A stretch of 64,000 nt of DNA from Candidatus Thioglobus sp. NP1 (GCF_003326015.1 NZ_CP023860.1:1116001-1180000), one strand, 5' to 3'; counted from the first letter of the stretch, positions 52,716 to 63,290 are shown. Numbers and translations are program-made. Notes: a model not told the origin generated them from the letters alone.

Positions 52716-53327
52716 ATGATTAAAGTAAGAAAAAAAGGGCGACAAAATTATGTCAAGACCTGGAAAGAAATGAAATCTTTTACTGAGCAAAGAGATGCTA
52801 ATACACCAGATGAAATATGGATTCTTGAACATGATAGTGTATTCACTCAAGGTCTTTCAGGTAAGCCAGAACATCTATTAAAGGAAACAGTAATTCCTGT
52901 AATTCAATCTGATAGAGGTGGTCAAATAACTTACCATGGCCCAGGTCAATTAATAATTTATTGTCTAATTGATATTAAGCGTCTTGGTTTTGGAATTAAA
53001 AAAATGGTCTCTATTATCGAACAATCAATAATTGACTTGCTGGGTCAGTATTCTATCAAGGCTCATAAACTTAATGGAGCTCCTGGTGTCTACGTAGAAG
53101 GGTCTAAAATTGCTGCTTTAGGTCTTAAAGTTAAACAAGGAAGAACTTACCATGGATTAAGTTTAAATATTGATATGGACCTTACTCCATATGGCCTAAT
53201 AAACCCCTGTGGTTATAGTGGTTTAAATGTCACACAAATGCTAAATCTAACGGATAATACGCTCATTATTTCTGATATTCAAAATAACTTATCTAAGCAC
53301 CTAATATCGTATGTTACAAGAACTTGA
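52716..53327 (+). CDS. lipB: Octanoyl-[ACP]:protein N-octanoyltransferase
   Basis: A 203-residue LipB, transferring octanoyl from ACP to lipoyl domains. The substrate-binding [19 protein letters not shown], the catalytic lysine in [10 protein letters not shown] and the catalytic cysteine in [15 protein letters not shown] are all present. Its 3' end overlaps the lipA start by 17 bases, so translation is coupled. Confidence 0.96.
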   Translation: MIKVRKKGRQNYVKTWKEMKSFTEQRDANTPDEIWILEHDSVFTQGLSGKPEHLLKETVIPVIQSDRGGQITYHGPGQLIIYCLIDIKRLGFGIKKMVSIIEQSIIDLLGQYSIKAHKLNGAPGVYVEGSKIAALGLKVKQGRTYHGLSLNIDMDLTPYGLINPCGYSGLNVTQMLNLTDNTLIISDIQNNLSKHLISYVTRT

Positions 53328-54258
53328 AATTAAAGCACTTAAAGGCGAATCTAAAATAAGTCGGCTTAAGATAAAGCCTGATTCTGAAAGAAAACCATTA
53401 AAAAAACCAGACTGGATAAGGATTAGACATACTAATTCTAATAAGGTTAACGAACTTAAAAAAACACTCAGAAGCCAAGAACTCTTTACAGTTTGTGAAG
53501 AAGCTCAATGCCCTAATTTGAGTGAATGCTTCAATCATGGAACTGCAACCTTCATGATAATGGGACAGATATGCACTAGGAGATGTCCTTTCTGTGATGT
53601 TGCACATGGCAGGCCAAAATCTTTAGACAAAAATGAACCTTTGCATTTAGCTGACACAATCTCAAAGATGTCTCTAAAGTATGTTGTTATTACTTCTGTT
53701 GATCGCGATGATTTAAGAGATGGCGGTGCTGGTCACTTCAAAGAATGTATAGATCAAATTCGCCTTAAAACTCCTCAAGTAAAAATTGAAATTCTAACGC
53801 CAGACTTTAGAGGAAGAGTTGATAAGGCCCTTGAAACTTTTAGTGACTGCCCTCCTGATGTTTTTAATCATAATCTTGAGACAGTTCCGAGTCTTTATCC
53901 CAAGGTACGCCCTGGCTCTGACTACCAACAATCCCTCACCTTACTTAAAAATTTCAAAGAAAAACACCCTGGGGTTGTAACTAAATCAGGCCTTATGCTC
54001 GGTGTTGGTGAGACGCAAAGACAAGTTATCGATGTTCTAAAAGATCTTAGAGAGCATGATGTTGATATGCTTACCTTAGGCCAATATCTACAACCTAGTA
54101 GACATCATCTAGCTGTTGAAGAGTATATAACCCCTCAACAATTTGAGCAATACAAGGATATAGCTAATGAACTTGGATTCTCTCAAGTAGCAAGTGGTCC
54201 AATGGTAAGATCTTCGTATCATGCAGATCTTCAAGCTAAAGGCGAACTTGTTAATTAA
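53311..54258 (+). CDS. lipA: Lipoyl synthase
   Basis: A 315-residue radical SAM enzyme inserting sulphur into octanoyl-lipoyl domains. The auxiliary cluster motif [20 protein letters not shown] and the radical SAM motif [18 protein letters not shown] are both complete, and the C-terminal [11 protein letters not shown] supplies the serine ligand. With LipB it forms the endogenous lipoate pathway. Confidence 0.98.
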   Translation: MLQELEIKALKGESKISRLKIKPDSERKPLKKPDWIRIRHTNSNKVNELKKTLRSQELFTVCEEAQCPNLSECFNHGTATFMIMGQICTRRCPFCDVAHGRPKSLDKNEPLHLADTISKMSLKYVVITSVDRDDLRDGGAGHFKECIDQIRLKTPQVKIEILTPDFRGRVDKALETFSDCPPDVFNHNLETVPSLYPKVRPGSDYQQSLTLLKNFKEKHPGVVTKSGLMLGVGETQRQVIDVLKDLREHDVDMLTLGQYLQPSRHHLAVEEYITPQQFEQYKDIANELGFSQVASGPMVRSSYHADLQAKGELVN

Positions 54259-54331
54259 TAGCAATACAAATCCATAGTTTGTATAATTCTTACTAATAAT
54301 AATTTCAATAAATTAAACGGATACAAATATT

Positions 54332-54715
54332 ATGATTAAAACTTTTTTTATAGCGCTGCTATTCTTTTGCATTATCGATGTCTTTTGGATTTATTTTGTA
54401 GCAACTCCAATGTATAAACTTGAAGTACCATCTCTTATGGAACTTAAGGTTATGCCTGCAATTTTTTTCTATATTATCTTTCTACTAGGCTTGATCTTCT
54501 TTGTTATAAATCCTAATCAGGGCAACACTCTTTTTAACGTCTTTTTAATTGGTACTTTTTATGGCCTTGTGACCTATGGTACTTACGACCTAACTGTTTA
54601 TGCAACAATGAATATTTTTAGCTTAAAGCTTGTCATAGCTGATATTTTATGGGGAATGTTCCTCTCAGGTTCCGTGGCAACACTAACGGTCTTTACAACA
54701 GCTAAATTAGATTAA
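54332..54715 (+). CDS. DUF2177 family membrane protein
   Basis: A 127-residue protein with four hydrophobic helices and the DUF2177 pattern: FCIIDVFWIYFVATPMYKLE, an aromatic YIIFLLGLIFFVI helix and FYGLVTYGTYDLTVYATM, the last being the most conserved. Function is unknown. A TATAAT at 54282 may serve it. It is 12 bases from pdxA, in the place often held by surA in the pdxA operon of other Gammaproteobacteria. Confidence 0.85.
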   Translation: MIKTFFIALLFFCIIDVFWIYFVATPMYKLEVPSLMELKVMPAIFFYIIFLLGLIFFVINPNQGNTLFNVFLIGTFYGLVTYGTYDLTVYATMNIFSLKLVIADILWGMFLSGSVATLTVFTTAKLD

Positions 54716-54727
54716 ATAAAAAATATT

Positions 54728-55690
54728 ATGCCTATAGCTTTCACTTCTGGCGAACCATCTGGAATTGGACCTGACATAGCCCTAATTCATGCACAAAGAG
54801 ACAGAAAAGAAAGTCTTTTAGTTTATTGTGATCCAGATGTTCTGATTAATAGAGCAAAACAGCTCAATCTTCCAATTAAATTAAAAGAGCAAGAAACAAC
54901 AAAAGCTTCAGAATTATACATTTTCCCAATTAAAACAGCTACCAAGGTTGAGACTGGAGTATTAAATACAAAAAATGCAAATTATGTATTGGAAATAATT
55001 AAAAAGGCAACTGATGATTGTCTAAATAAGAATTGCAGTGGTATTTTAACTGGTCCTATCAATAAAGCTGTAATTAGCCAGTCTGGAGTAAAATTTAGTG
55101 GCCATACTGAGTATTTTGCAGAACTAACAAGAACTCCCAAGACAGTTATGTTGCTAGCTACCAATCAACTTAAAGTTGCTCTTGCAACAACACATTTAGC
55201 TTTAAAAGATGTGTCTAAAAATATTACTCAGGAGTCACTAACTAGCGTTATAACTATAATTAATAATGATCTTAAATATTTTGGGATAACAAAACCAAAA
55301 ATTCTTGTATGTGGGTTAAATCCTCACGCAGGTGAAAATGGTTATCTTGGCAATGAAGAGATTGAAACAATTAGCCCTGTTATAAATAAACTAAATAAAC
55401 TTGATTTTAATTTAATAGGCCCTGTTCCTGCTGATACAGCATTTACGCCTGATTCACTAGAGAATATTGATGTTGTTCTTGCTATGTATCATGATCAAGG
55501 ACTGCCAGTACTTAAAGCCAAAGGCTTTAAGAATGCTGCTAATATTACACTTGGTCTTCCATTTATTCGAACTTCAGTTGATCATGGAACAGCTTTAGAT
55601 CTTGCTGGCAGTGGCAATATAAGTCTAGGGAGTTTTAATACTGCCTTGTCTTACTTCAAAAAATTAACAAATAATGCCTCATCAACCTAG
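54728..55690 (+). CDS. pdxA: 4-hydroxythreonine-4-phosphate dehydrogenase
   Basis: A 320-residue PdxA of vitamin B6 synthesis, working before PdxJ. Signature segments are TSGEPSGIGPDIALIHA, GHTEYFAELT, LNPHAGENGYLGNEE and AMYHDQGLPVLKAKGF, with the C-terminal TSVDHGTALDLAGSG. It overlaps rsmA by 17 bases. The pdxA-rsmA-apaG-apaH order is conserved in Gammaproteobacteria. Confidence 0.97.
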   Translation: MPIAFTSGEPSGIGPDIALIHAQRDRKESLLVYCDPDVLINRAKQLNLPIKLKEQETTKASELYIFPIKTATKVETGVLNTKNANYVLEIIKKATDDCLNKNCSGILTGPINKAVISQSGVKFSGHTEYFAELTRTPKTVMLLATNQLKVALATTHLALKDVSKNITQESLTSVITIINNDLKYFGITKPKILVCGLNPHAGENGYLGNEEIETISPVINKLNKLDFNLIGPVPADTAFTPDSLENIDVVLAMYHDQGLPVLKAKGFKNAANITLGLPFIRTSVDHGTALDLAGSGNISLGSFNTALSYFKKLTNNASST

Positions 55691-56429
55691 AAAACGATTT
55701 GGACAAAACTTTTTAGTTGATGAAAAAATTATCAATCAAATCATATTAACTATCTCGCCAAAACATAATGATAATATTATTGAAATAGGTCCAGGTAAAG
55801 GAGCCTTAACTTTTCCCATGCTTGAGCATCTTAATAGCCTTAATATCATTGAGATTGATCGTGATCTAGTCGCATTATTGAAATCTAAAAAAGAAGAAAA
55901 ATTAGTAATATATGAGGCGGATGCACTTAACTTTGACTTTGCAGTAATTGATAATAAATTTAGAGTAATAGGAAATCTTCCATACAACATCTCTACACCA
56001 TTGTTATTTCACCTACTTGACTACAGAGATAAAATTATCGATATGACTTTTATGTTACAAAAAGAAGTTGTAGATCGAATTGTTGCCAGTCCTGGAAACA
56101 AAACATATGGACGTCTAAGCGTTCTAATGCAAGCATTTTTTGAAGTTGAATCTATGTTTGTAGTTCCGAAAGAGTCGTTTGATCCGCAACCAAAAATTGA
56201 ATCTGCTATACTTTATTTAAAGACCAGGGAAAAGCCAATGGTTATTGACTCAAGGCCCTTGGAAGAGATTGTTAAAATTGCTTTTTCACAAAGAAGAAAA
56301 ACACTGAAAAATTGTTTGAAGTCTGTATTAAACCAATCACAAACAAGCATTGATTTATCACAAAGAGCTGAGATGCTCAGCTTAGAAAGCTTTATAACAC
56401 TAATGAATGACTATGAAAAACAAAATTGA
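55674..56429 (+). CDS. rsmA: 16S rRNA (adenine1518/1519-N6)-dimethyltransferase
   Basis: A 251-residue KsgA/RsmA. The opening RKRFGQNFLVDEKIINQI, the SAM motif IEIGPGKGALTFPML and the catalytic NLPYNISTPLLFHLL are all typical, as is the C-terminal AFSQRRKTLKNCLK. It dimethylates two adenines near the 3' end of 16S rRNA. It overlaps pdxA by 17 and apaG by 23 bases. Confidence 0.97.
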   Translation: MPHQPRKRFGQNFLVDEKIINQIILTISPKHNDNIIEIGPGKGALTFPMLEHLNSLNIIEIDRDLVALLKSKKEEKLVIYEADALNFDFAVIDNKFRVIGNLPYNISTPLLFHLLDYRDKIIDMTFMLQKEVVDRIVASPGNKTYGRLSVLMQAFFEVESMFVVPKESFDPQPKIESAILYLKTREKPMVIDSRPLEEIVKIAFSQRRKTLKNCLKSVLNQSQTSIDLSQRAEMLSLESFITLMNDYEKQN

Positions 56430-56784
56430 AGTTAATGTTGCGGTAACCTACCTTGCAGGTCAATCTAATATTCCTAATGCTCAATATGCATATGCTTACA
56501 CCATTACGATTACTAATAATGGGGAAACTGGTGCGCAGCTTAGAACTCGTCACTGGATAATTCAAGATGAATCTGGAGAAGTTGAGGAAGTCGTTGGTGA
56601 GGGTGTGATTGGACAGCAACCCCATCTCTCCCCAGGAGAGAGCTTTGAGTATAGCTCAGGAGCAATCATTAGCACTGAAACAGGGTCTATGAAGGGCTCT
56701 TATGGAATGATTAATGATCAAGGTCAACGCTTTGATGCAATAATCCCAGAGTTCACCTTAAGTGAGCCCTATACTCTTCACTAG
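56407..56784 (+). CDS. apaG: ApaG protein
   Basis: A 125-residue single-domain beta-sandwich of the ApaG family (YAYAYTITITNNGETGAQLR, WIIQDESGEVEEVVGEGVIG, GESFEYSSGA). Length is as in E. coli. The first ATG overlaps rsmA by 23 bases, and a second ATG at 56413 is also possible. Role is not settled. It is associated with Co2+ tolerance and stress phenotypes. apaH follows after 7 bases. Confidence 0.95.
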   Translation: MTMKNKIEVNVAVTYLAGQSNIPNAQYAYAYTITITNNGETGAQLRTRHWIIQDESGEVEEVVGEGVIGQQPHLSPGESFEYSSGAIISTETGSMKGSYGMINDQGQRFDAIIPEFTLSEPYTLH

Positions 56785-56791
56785 GTAACTT

Positions 56792-57598
56792 ATGGATTAC
56801 GTCGTTGGTGACGTTCAAGGCTGCTTTGATAGCCTTCAAGCACTCCTTAAAAAAATAAATTTTAATAAAGATAGAGATCGTATTTATTTTTTAGGGGATG
56901 TCATTAATCGAGGCAACAAATCCTTGGAAACATTGCGCTTTATACACTCATTTAAAGATAATATGAAAATGGTCTTAGGAAACCATGACTTTCATTTACT
57001 GGTATGCGCATTAACAGATAGGAAGCCAAATAAAAAAGATACTTTTTTGGAAATATTAAATACTCATGACAAACAATCTTTACTTGATTATCTTTTAAAT
57101 AGACCTCTAGTTATTGAATATGGTAATGCCCTTCTAGTTCATGCTGGAATTCCGCCACAATGGGATAAATCTGAGGTTATGAAAAATGCTGAAATAGTTC
57201 ATCAAAAGCTCAGGGCAAATGACCCAAAAGAGTTTTTATCAAAAATGTATGGAAATGAGCCGTCAATATGGACTAATGAGTTAGGTATTGACGAAAATTG
57301 CCGTTATACAATAAATGCCCTAATGAGAATGAGGTTTTGTAAGGAGAATGGTGAGCTTGAGTTTGACCATAAACTTGATGTAGATCAAAACCCTATTGGC
57401 TTTAAAGCCTGGTTTTTGCATGAGAAACGATTACTTAAAGAAACAGAAATTTACTTTGGACATTGGTCAACATTAAATAATGTTGTTACCAAAAATATAT
57501 TTGCACTTGATCATGGATGCGTTTGGGGTGAAAGCTTAACGGCTTTCAACCTATCAACCAAAGAATACACATCTCAACAATCAATTGAATCTCGCTAG
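56792..57598 (+). CDS. apaH: Bis(5'-nucleosyl)-tetraphosphatase, symmetrical
   Basis: A 268-residue metallophosphatase splitting Ap4A into two ADP. The motifs are DYVVGDVQGCFDSLQ, FLGDVINRGNKSLE and VLGNHDFHLL, with the C-terminal FGHWSTLN and ALDHGCVWGESL. It ends the pdxA-rsmA-apaG-apaH unit. Its TAG stop shares bases with the stop of the convergent dapF (CTAG at 57595-57598). Confidence 0.96.
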   Translation: MDYVVGDVQGCFDSLQALLKKINFNKDRDRIYFLGDVINRGNKSLETLRFIHSFKDNMKMVLGNHDFHLLVCALTDRKPNKKDTFLEILNTHDKQSLLDYLLNRPLVIEYGNALLVHAGIPPQWDKSEVMKNAEIVHQKLRANDPKEFLSKMYGNEPSIWTNELGIDENCRYTINALMRMRFCKENGELEFDHKLDVDQNPIGFKAWFLHEKRLLKETEIYFGHWSTLNNVVTKNIFALDHGCVWGESLTAFNLSTKEYTSQQSIESR

Positions 57599-58419
57599 GA
57601 AGAGCCACTTCTAAGATTTATAGAGCCTTCATAAACAAATTCCCCAGGCCCTGAAAGAAAAACCTTCTTTCCATCGAACTCAACACTAGCATCACCACCA
57701 CTGAGATGAACTAAAACTTTTGATTCAAGCTGTCCAAGTTTATTACCATAAACTACAGCAGCGCATGCACCTGAACCACAGGCCAATGTTTCTCCAACAC
57801 CTCTTTCTATAACTCTTAACCTTATTTCATTATTATTAATAATCTGCATGAAACCAACATTAATCCCCTCAGGAAAATAATTTGATTTTTGAATTTTCAA
57901 AGCAAATGCATTTATATTATTAGAATCTAGATCATCCAAAACCATAATAGCATGGGGATTACCAATTGATAATGCCCCAATTTCAAGGCCCTCAATGTCA
58001 TAGCTTATAGACTCCTCATGAGCGTTAAAAGGTATTTGGGACGGAGTAAAGTTTGGCTCTCCCATCTCAACACTTACACTATCATCTTTATTAATAGTAA
58101 GCGTAAGCTTTCCTGAATTCGTTTCAACAGTAATAGGGTTCATGAATGCTAAATCTTTTTTTCTAACATACAGTGCAAAACATCTTGCTCCATTTCCACA
58201 TTGACTAACTTCAGAACCATCAGCATTAAATATTACATATCGAAAATCAACATCATTAGATGAAGGACTCTCTACCATAAGCAATTGATCAAAACCAACT
58301 CCAAAGCGGCGATCAGAGAGCCTTCTTATCTCTTCAACAGATAAGCTAATATCTCCATCAATATTATTTATAACAATAAAATCATTGCCCAGACCTTGCA
58401 TTTTCGTAAAATTTATCAT
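57595..58419 (-). CDS. dapF: Diaminopimelate epimerase
   Basis: A 274-residue cofactor-independent epimerase giving meso-diaminopimelate for peptidoglycan and lysine. Both catalytic cysteines are present, in EVSQCGNGARCFALYV and ETLACGSGACAAVV, and the N-terminal FTKMQGLGNDFIVINN is typical. It is divergent from the DUF971 gene with an 81-base shared promoter region. Confidence 0.97.
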   Translation of the reverse strand: MINFTKMQGLGNDFIVINNIDGDISLSVEEIRRLSDRRFGVGFDQLLMVESPSSNDVDFRYVIFNADGSEVSQCGNGARCFALYVRKKDLAFMNPITVETNSGKLTLTINKDDSVSVEMGEPNFTPSQIPFNAHEESISYDIEGLEIGALSIGNPHAIMVLDDLDSNNINAFALKIQKSNYFPEGINVGFMQIINNNEIRLRVIERGVGETLACGSGACAAVVYGNKLGQLESKVLVHLSGGDASVEFDGKKVFLSGPGEFVYEGSINLRSGSS

Positions 58420-58500
58420 AATGCTATTTTAACCTTATGTCTTATAGATTTTATTAAAATGCTGTTGTGCTAAAATTGATATAAACAAAACTAATTAAAA

Positions 58501-58869
58501 ATGATAACTCCAAGCAATTTAACACTTAGTAAAGATAAAAAATTACTAACAGTAACATTTGAAAGTATTGATTATTCTCTGAGTAGTGAGTTTTTAAGAG
58601 TTTATTCACCATCAGCAGAAGTCCAAGGACATGGACCAGGTCAAGAGACTCTTCAATTGAATAAAAGCAATGTCAAAATTGAAAAATTAAACCCGATGGG
58701 TAATTACGCAGTAGCAATTCATTATGATGATGGTCATAGTACTGGGATCTATTCTTGGAGCTATTTACATCATCTCTCTATTAGTAAGGATAAGCTGTGG
58801 CAGGATTATTGTAAGAGAGTTGAAAAAAACAATAATAAAAATTCAAACTTTCATGAAGTTAGTATTTAG
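58501..58869 (+). CDS. DUF971 protein (gamma-butyrobetaine hydroxylase-like N-terminal domain)
   Basis: A 122-residue protein matching the DUF971 / GBBH-like N-terminal domain: LTVTFESIDYSLSSEFLRVY, SPSAEVQGHGPGQE, and the metal or structure-linked DGHSTGIYSWSYLHHL. Stand-alone copies are common in proteobacteria. Some are linked to iron-sulphur assembly (ApbC-fusions), but the function is unproven. It is about 160 bases before bamA. Confidence 0.88.
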   Translation: MITPSNLTLSKDKKLLTVTFESIDYSLSSEFLRVYSPSAEVQGHGPGQETLQLNKSNVKIEKLNPMGNYAVAIHYDDGHSTGIYSWSYLHHLSISKDKLWQDYCKRVEKNNNKNSNFHEVSI

Positions 58870-59032
58870 ACTAAAAAAATATTAATTTATAAAATTAAGA
58901 TTAAATACGCTTAATATTATTTACGTTAACAATAACTTTGTTAATTTTGTTAAAATATTAACACATATTGATTTGATTAAAAATTAATACTTTACTGGCT
59001 AAAATTATTTTAAAACTTATAGGTAAAAAAAA

Positions 59033-61348
59033 ATGAAAAATAAACTAATTAGATTTTTGCTTCTCTTTACCTTATTCTTTTCAATACAAGCATCAGCAAA
59101 TCCTATTAACAAAATTAATTTTACTGGCCTTAATTTTCATTCTGAAAAAATGTTGCTTGAAATGCTCCCATTCAAAGTTGGTCAAAATTTCAATTCCTCA
59201 ATAAGTGATAAAATTATTGATTCTCTATTTGAAACAGGGTTCTTTTCTGATATATCAATAATTAAAGATAGTAATAGCCTTACAATTAATATTAAAGAAA
59301 ACCCTTACATAAAGTTTCTTGATATCAACATAAATAAAGGATCTGGATTAACGGCTTGGCTTAAAAATGAAAAAGAATTTCTAACTGACGAGATTATTAA
59401 TGAATTAATAGAATCAAACGAACTTTCTGCTGGGGAGATTTACACTAAAAGAAAACTAACTGAACTTATAACTTTAATAGAGGATCAGTATATTAAATCT
59501 GGTTATTACAATGTTCTAGTTGATTCGCAAATAGATCTTGACCAGCAAAATAAAATCGGAGTTGAGCTTAATATTATTCAAGGAAATAAAGCAACCATAG
59601 GCTCTCTTAATATTTCTGGGAATGATAGACTATCTGAACAAGAATTACTGAAATCTTTTGAAATTGGTGAAGCTGGTTTATCTTTTATTAATTTTTTTAC
59701 TAACAAAGATCGTTATTCAGAAGCTGAATTATTTCAAGGTATCAACATAATGACTAATACTTATTTTGATCTTGGATATCTTGATTTTAAAGTTATTAAC
59801 TTAGATTCTAATTTAAGTGATGATAAGGAAAAAGTATTTATTGATATTGAAATTTCTGAAGGAATTCAATATAAACTCGGTGAAGTTTCTTTTGAAGGTG
59901 AGTTAGGAGATTTTTCTCTTACTGAACTTAATAGTGTTATCAGTATGAGTAATGGTGATATATTCAATCGTAATTTAATAATTAATGATATTCAAATCCT
60001 TACTGATATGTTTGCTGATCGAGGATATGCATTTGTTAATATAAATCCAGTCTTGTCAGATTTTTTAGATTCTGTTGATGTTAATTTTGAAATCTCATTG
60101 AATAAAAAAGTTTATATTAATAGAATAATGATTTCAGGAAATACGCGTACGCAAGATGAAGTAATAAGAAGAGAAGTAGAAATTTCTGAAGGTGGTTTAT
60201 ATTCTAGATCTGCATTAAGGGATTCTTTAGAAAAGCTTAGAAGAATTGGATATTTTTCTGATGTTCAAATATCAACTTCGGAGGTTGAAGATCTTCCAGA
60301 CAAAATTGATATCAATTTCATAGTTGAGGAAACTCAGACTGGGGCAATTAGTTTTTCTGTGTCACATAGCAATAATTATGGTATTTCAATTGGTGCAGGA
60401 ATTCAAGAAAAAAATATTTTTGGCTCAGGTAATACACTTAATGCAGACTTAAAACTTTCAGAATCTTTTAATAAGGTTAGCTTTTATTTTATGAACCCTA
60501 ACTTCAATGATGCTGGTCATAGTATTAGTATAGGTGCCTTTAAAAGTGAAATAAGTGATGATGATGTTACTAATAACTCTTATGAAATTGATAGCACAGG
60601 CTTAACCTTAGGTTATGGAATTCCATTAACCAAAGATACCAGAGTAAATACTAATCTTGAATATTCCAAGAATAAGATAAAGTGCGGAACATTATTCTCT
60701 GGATCAGGTTATGAATCTAGTCAATGCGCCACTCCAAAAAAAGATGAGTTCAAACTCAATGTTAACTGGAATGAAAATACTCTAAATAATTATCTTTATC
60801 CAACAGAGGGTAGAACCAATGAACTTGCAATTGGTATATCCCTTCCTTTAGGTGACTTCAGATACTATAATCTGAGTGCAAGTCACACAAGTTATACCCC
60901 ACTTAATGAGAATGCGACACTAAAATTAACTGGTAGCATTGATCTTGCAAAAGGATATAGTGGGAAAGAACTCCCTTTCTATAGAAGGTATTTTGGAGGA
61001 GGAAGTGGATCAGTTCGAGGTTTTGGAAACAAGACTCTTGGCCCTGTTTATCCAAATGGAAAGGCAAAGGGAGGTGAGTTATCGCTCCTTGGAAGTGTTA
61101 ACCTAATAACTCCTGCCTTCTTCTTTGAGAATAATGATAAGATGAGGCTTAGTGGCTTTATTGATGCCGGAAATATATATGACAAAACATCAAACCTCAA
61201 ATTAGGTGATTTAAGAATGTCTGCTGGAATTGGTTTTGCTTATCTTAGTCCTATAGGCGTGATAGGAGCTTATATTGCCACTCCTATAATTAAAAAATCA
61301 GGTGATACTATAGAAGACTTTGGACTTACTTTAGGTACTGGCTTTTAA
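59033..61348 (+). CDS. bamA: Outer membrane protein assembly factor BamA
   Basis: A 771-residue Omp85 protein, centre of the BAM complex. Signal peptide ends near IQASA. Five POTRA domains fill about residues 22-410 (for example NRIMISGNTRTQDEVIRREV), then a 16-strand barrel with the Omp85 loop motif YFGGGSGSVRGFGNKTLGP and a terminal aromatic strand ending GTGF. The upstream region has an inverted repeat TTAACAA-5-TTGTTAA at 58926-58944. Skp follows after 8 bases. The metalloprotease rseP that usually precedes bamA is absent here. Confidence 0.97.
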   Translation: MKNKLIRFLLLFTLFFSIQASANPINKINFTGLNFHSEKMLLEMLPFKVGQNFNSSISDKIIDSLFETGFFSDISIIKDSNSLTINIKENPYIKFLDININKGSGLTAWLKNEKEFLTDEIINELIESNELSAGEIYTKRKLTELITLIEDQYIKSGYYNVLVDSQIDLDQQNKIGVELNIIQGNKATIGSLNISGNDRLSEQELLKSFEIGEAGLSFINFFTNKDRYSEAELFQGINIMTNTYFDLGYLDFKVINLDSNLSDDKEKVFIDIEISEGIQYKLGEVSFEGELGDFSLTELNSVISMSNGDIFNRNLIINDIQILTDMFADRGYAFVNINPVLSDFLDSVDVNFEISLNKKVYINRIMISGNTRTQDEVIRREVEISEGGLYSRSALRDSLEKLRRIGYFSDVQISTSEVEDLPDKIDINFIVEETQTGAISFSVSHSNNYGISIGAGIQEKNIFGSGNTLNADLKLSESFNKVSFYFMNPNFNDAGHSISIGAFKSEISDDDVTNNSYEIDSTGLTLGYGIPLTKDTRVNTNLEYSKNKIKCGTLFSGSGYESSQCATPKKDEFKLNVNWNENTLNNYLYPTEGRTNELAIGISLPLGDFRYYNLSASHTSYTPLNENATLKLTGSIDLAKGYSGKELPFYRRYFGGGSGSVRGFGNKTLGPVYPNGKAKGGELSLLGSVNLITPAFFFENNDKMRLSGFIDAGNIYDKTSNLKLGDLRMSAGIGFAYLSPIGVIGAYIATPIIKKSGDTIEDFGLTLGTGF

Positions 61349-61356
61349 AAAGTTTT

Positions 61357-61830
61357 ATGAGAGTTCTTGCTCTATTTTTATTAACCTTTTTAGTATCTTC
61401 TGTAAGTGCTGAATCAATAAAAATTGGCTATATAGATACTGAAATGGTTGTTAATAACTTGACTCTTTATAAAGATGGCAAAAATCTTATAGCTTCAGAA
61501 TTTGAACAAAAAAAACAAGAGTTACTAGATTTATTTAATCATATTGAGTTAATAAGATCTAGTAAAAATGAGTTAGATGACAACGAAATAAAGAAAATAT
61601 TAGAATTAGAATCAAGTTTTAAAAAAGAAACCGAATTTTGGCAAACAACTATTAATCAAAAACAAGTTGATTTACTTAGAGATATTGAGATAATCATTAA
61701 TAACGCAATCAAAGAATTAGCTATAGAAGATAATTTTGATCTTATTTTTTATGAAAATGCAGCATTTGTTAGTAATAATGTTGATATAAGTAACAAGATT
61801 ATTTCTAAAATTGAAAGTCAGACTCCATGA
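61357..61830 (+). CDS. skp: Periplasmic chaperone Skp (OmpH)
   Basis: A 157-residue exported protein with signal peptide ending VSSVSAES and then IKIGYIDTEMVVNN, the normal start of OmpH/Skp. A long charged coiled-coil arm follows (FEQKKQELLDLFNHIELI onward). It holds unfolded outer-membrane proteins for BamA. The divergent middle is usual for the family. It overlaps lpxD by 4 bases. Confidence 0.9.
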   Translation: MRVLALFLLTFLVSSVSAESIKIGYIDTEMVVNNLTLYKDGKNLIASEFEQKKQELLDLFNHIELIRSSKNELDDNEIKKILELESSFKKETEFWQTTINQKQVDLLRDIEIIINNAIKELAIEDNFDLIFYENAAFVSNNVDISNKIISKIESQTP

Positions 61831-62840
61831 ATATTTCACTTGGAAAAATTGCAGAAATTATTGATGCATCATTAGATGGTGATCCTTCAAAAGTTATTTA
61901 TGGAATTAATGCCCTAGAAGATGCACAAAATAATGAAATTAGCTACGCTACAAGTATAAAATATTTGAAGCCTTTGAGTAAGACTAGTGCTGGTGCGGTA
62001 ATATTAGAAAAAAATCTAAAAGACCTTTGCTCTTCCAATGCCCTTATCGTTGAAAATACTTATCTAGCTTTTGCTAAATTAACACATCATTTAAAAAAAC
62101 AACAATCTCAACTAAGTAGCCAAGAAGTTCAATCAAATATTGGTAAAGCTCAAAAGATAAAAGGGGTTTTTATAGGGCCATCTTGTTTTATTGGAAATGA
62201 AGTTGTAATTGGTGAGAATACGATAATTGAAACAAACTGTGTTATAGAAGATGGCGTCCATATTGGTGAAAACTCTCATATTTCATCAAATGTTATTATT
62301 CAGAGAAATTGCTTGATTGGTAAAAATTGTATTATTTCATCTGGAGCAATAATTGGCTCCGAAGGTTTTGGTAATGCTCGAACTAAAAATAAAGATTGGC
62401 TTCCTATTTCGCATTTAGGCAATGTTCAGCTTGGAGATAATGTATCAATTGGGGCTAATACAACAATTGACAGAGGTACTATTAAAGACACAGAGATACA
62501 TGATGGTGTCAAAATTGACAATCTTGTTCATATTGCTCACAATGTTGTAATTGGTGAAAATAGTGCTATTGCTGCTAAAACAGGTATTGCTGGAACTACC
62601 TCAATTGGAAGGAGATGTATGATCGGTGGAATGGTAGGTATAGTTGGTCATCTAATGATTACTGATGATGTTGTTATAAATGCCACAAGCACGGTCAATA
62701 GAAATATTACTGAACCAGGAGTTTATACTGGTTTTGTACCATTGATGCTTCACTCTGAGTGGAAAAAGGTAGGCATGTGGTTAACAAAACTTGATAAAAT
62801 TGCTTTTTATTTAAAAATTAAATTAAAGAATATTAAATAG
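61827..62840 (+). CDS. lpxD: UDP-3-O-(3-hydroxyacyl)glucosamine N-acyltransferase
   Basis: A 337-residue LpxD of lipid A synthesis. After an N-terminal uridine-binding domain ([20 protein letters not shown]) comes the left-handed beta helix of hexapeptide repeats, with the catalytic region [20 protein letters not shown] and [16 protein letters not shown], and a C-terminal helix. Gene order bamA-skp-lpxD-fabZ-lpxA is standard. Confidence 0.97.
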   Translation: MNISLGKIAEIIDASLDGDPSKVIYGINALEDAQNNEISYATSIKYLKPLSKTSAGAVILEKNLKDLCSSNALIVENTYLAFAKLTHHLKKQQSQLSSQEVQSNIGKAQKIKGVFIGPSCFIGNEVVIGENTIIETNCVIEDGVHIGENSHISSNVIIQRNCLIGKNCIISSGAIIGSEGFGNARTKNKDWLPISHLGNVQLGDNVSIGANTTIDRGTIKDTEIHDGVKIDNLVHIAHNVVIGENSAIAAKTGIAGTTSIGRRCMIGGMVGIVGHLMITDDVVINATSTVNRNITEPGVYTGFVPLMLHSEWKKVGMWLTKLDKIAFYLKIKLKNIK

Positions 62841-62844
62841 CTAT

Positions 62845-63288
62845 ATGGAAATGAATATCAATGAGGTTAAGAATTTTCTACCTCACCGCTACCCTTTTTT
62901 ATTAATTGATAAAGTAATTGATTTTGAGACTGGTAAAAGTCTTACAGCAATCAAAAATGTTTCTTTTAATGAACCACACTTTACTGGTCACTTTCCTGAT
63001 CAACCAATTATGCCTGGTGTTTTGATTATTGAAGCAATGGCTCAGGCAACTGGTATTTTAGCCTTTAAATCTGAAGTTGGTCGTCCACAAACTGGCCAAA
63101 TTTATATGCTTGTTGGGGTTGATAAGGTTCGCTTCAAAAAAATTGTTGAGCCTGGTGATCAACTTCAAGTCTATGCAGAAGTTATTACCGTTAAGCGTGG
63201 TATATGGAAATTTAGTTGTAAAGCCTCAGTTGATGGAGAATTAGTAACCTCAGCTGAAATAATTTGTACTCAAAAAACTGCAAAATAA
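62845..63288 (+). CDS. fabZ: 3-hydroxyacyl-[ACP] dehydratase FabZ
   Basis: A 147-residue hot-dog-fold dehydratase of fatty acid synthesis. The signature [17 protein letters not shown] and the catalytic His in [20 protein letters not shown] with the Glu of the following helix are present. It competes with LpxA for 3-hydroxyacyl-ACP, so its place between lpxD and lpxA is meaningful. lpxA begins 2 bases later. Confidence 0.98.
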   Translation: MEMNINEVKNFLPHRYPFLLIDKVIDFETGKSLTAIKNVSFNEPHFTGHFPDQPIMPGVLIIEAMAQATGILAFKSEVGRPQTGQIYMLVGVDKVRFKKIVEPGDQLQVYAEVITVKRGIWKFSCKASVDGELVTSAEIICTQKTAK

Positions 63289-63290
63289 TT

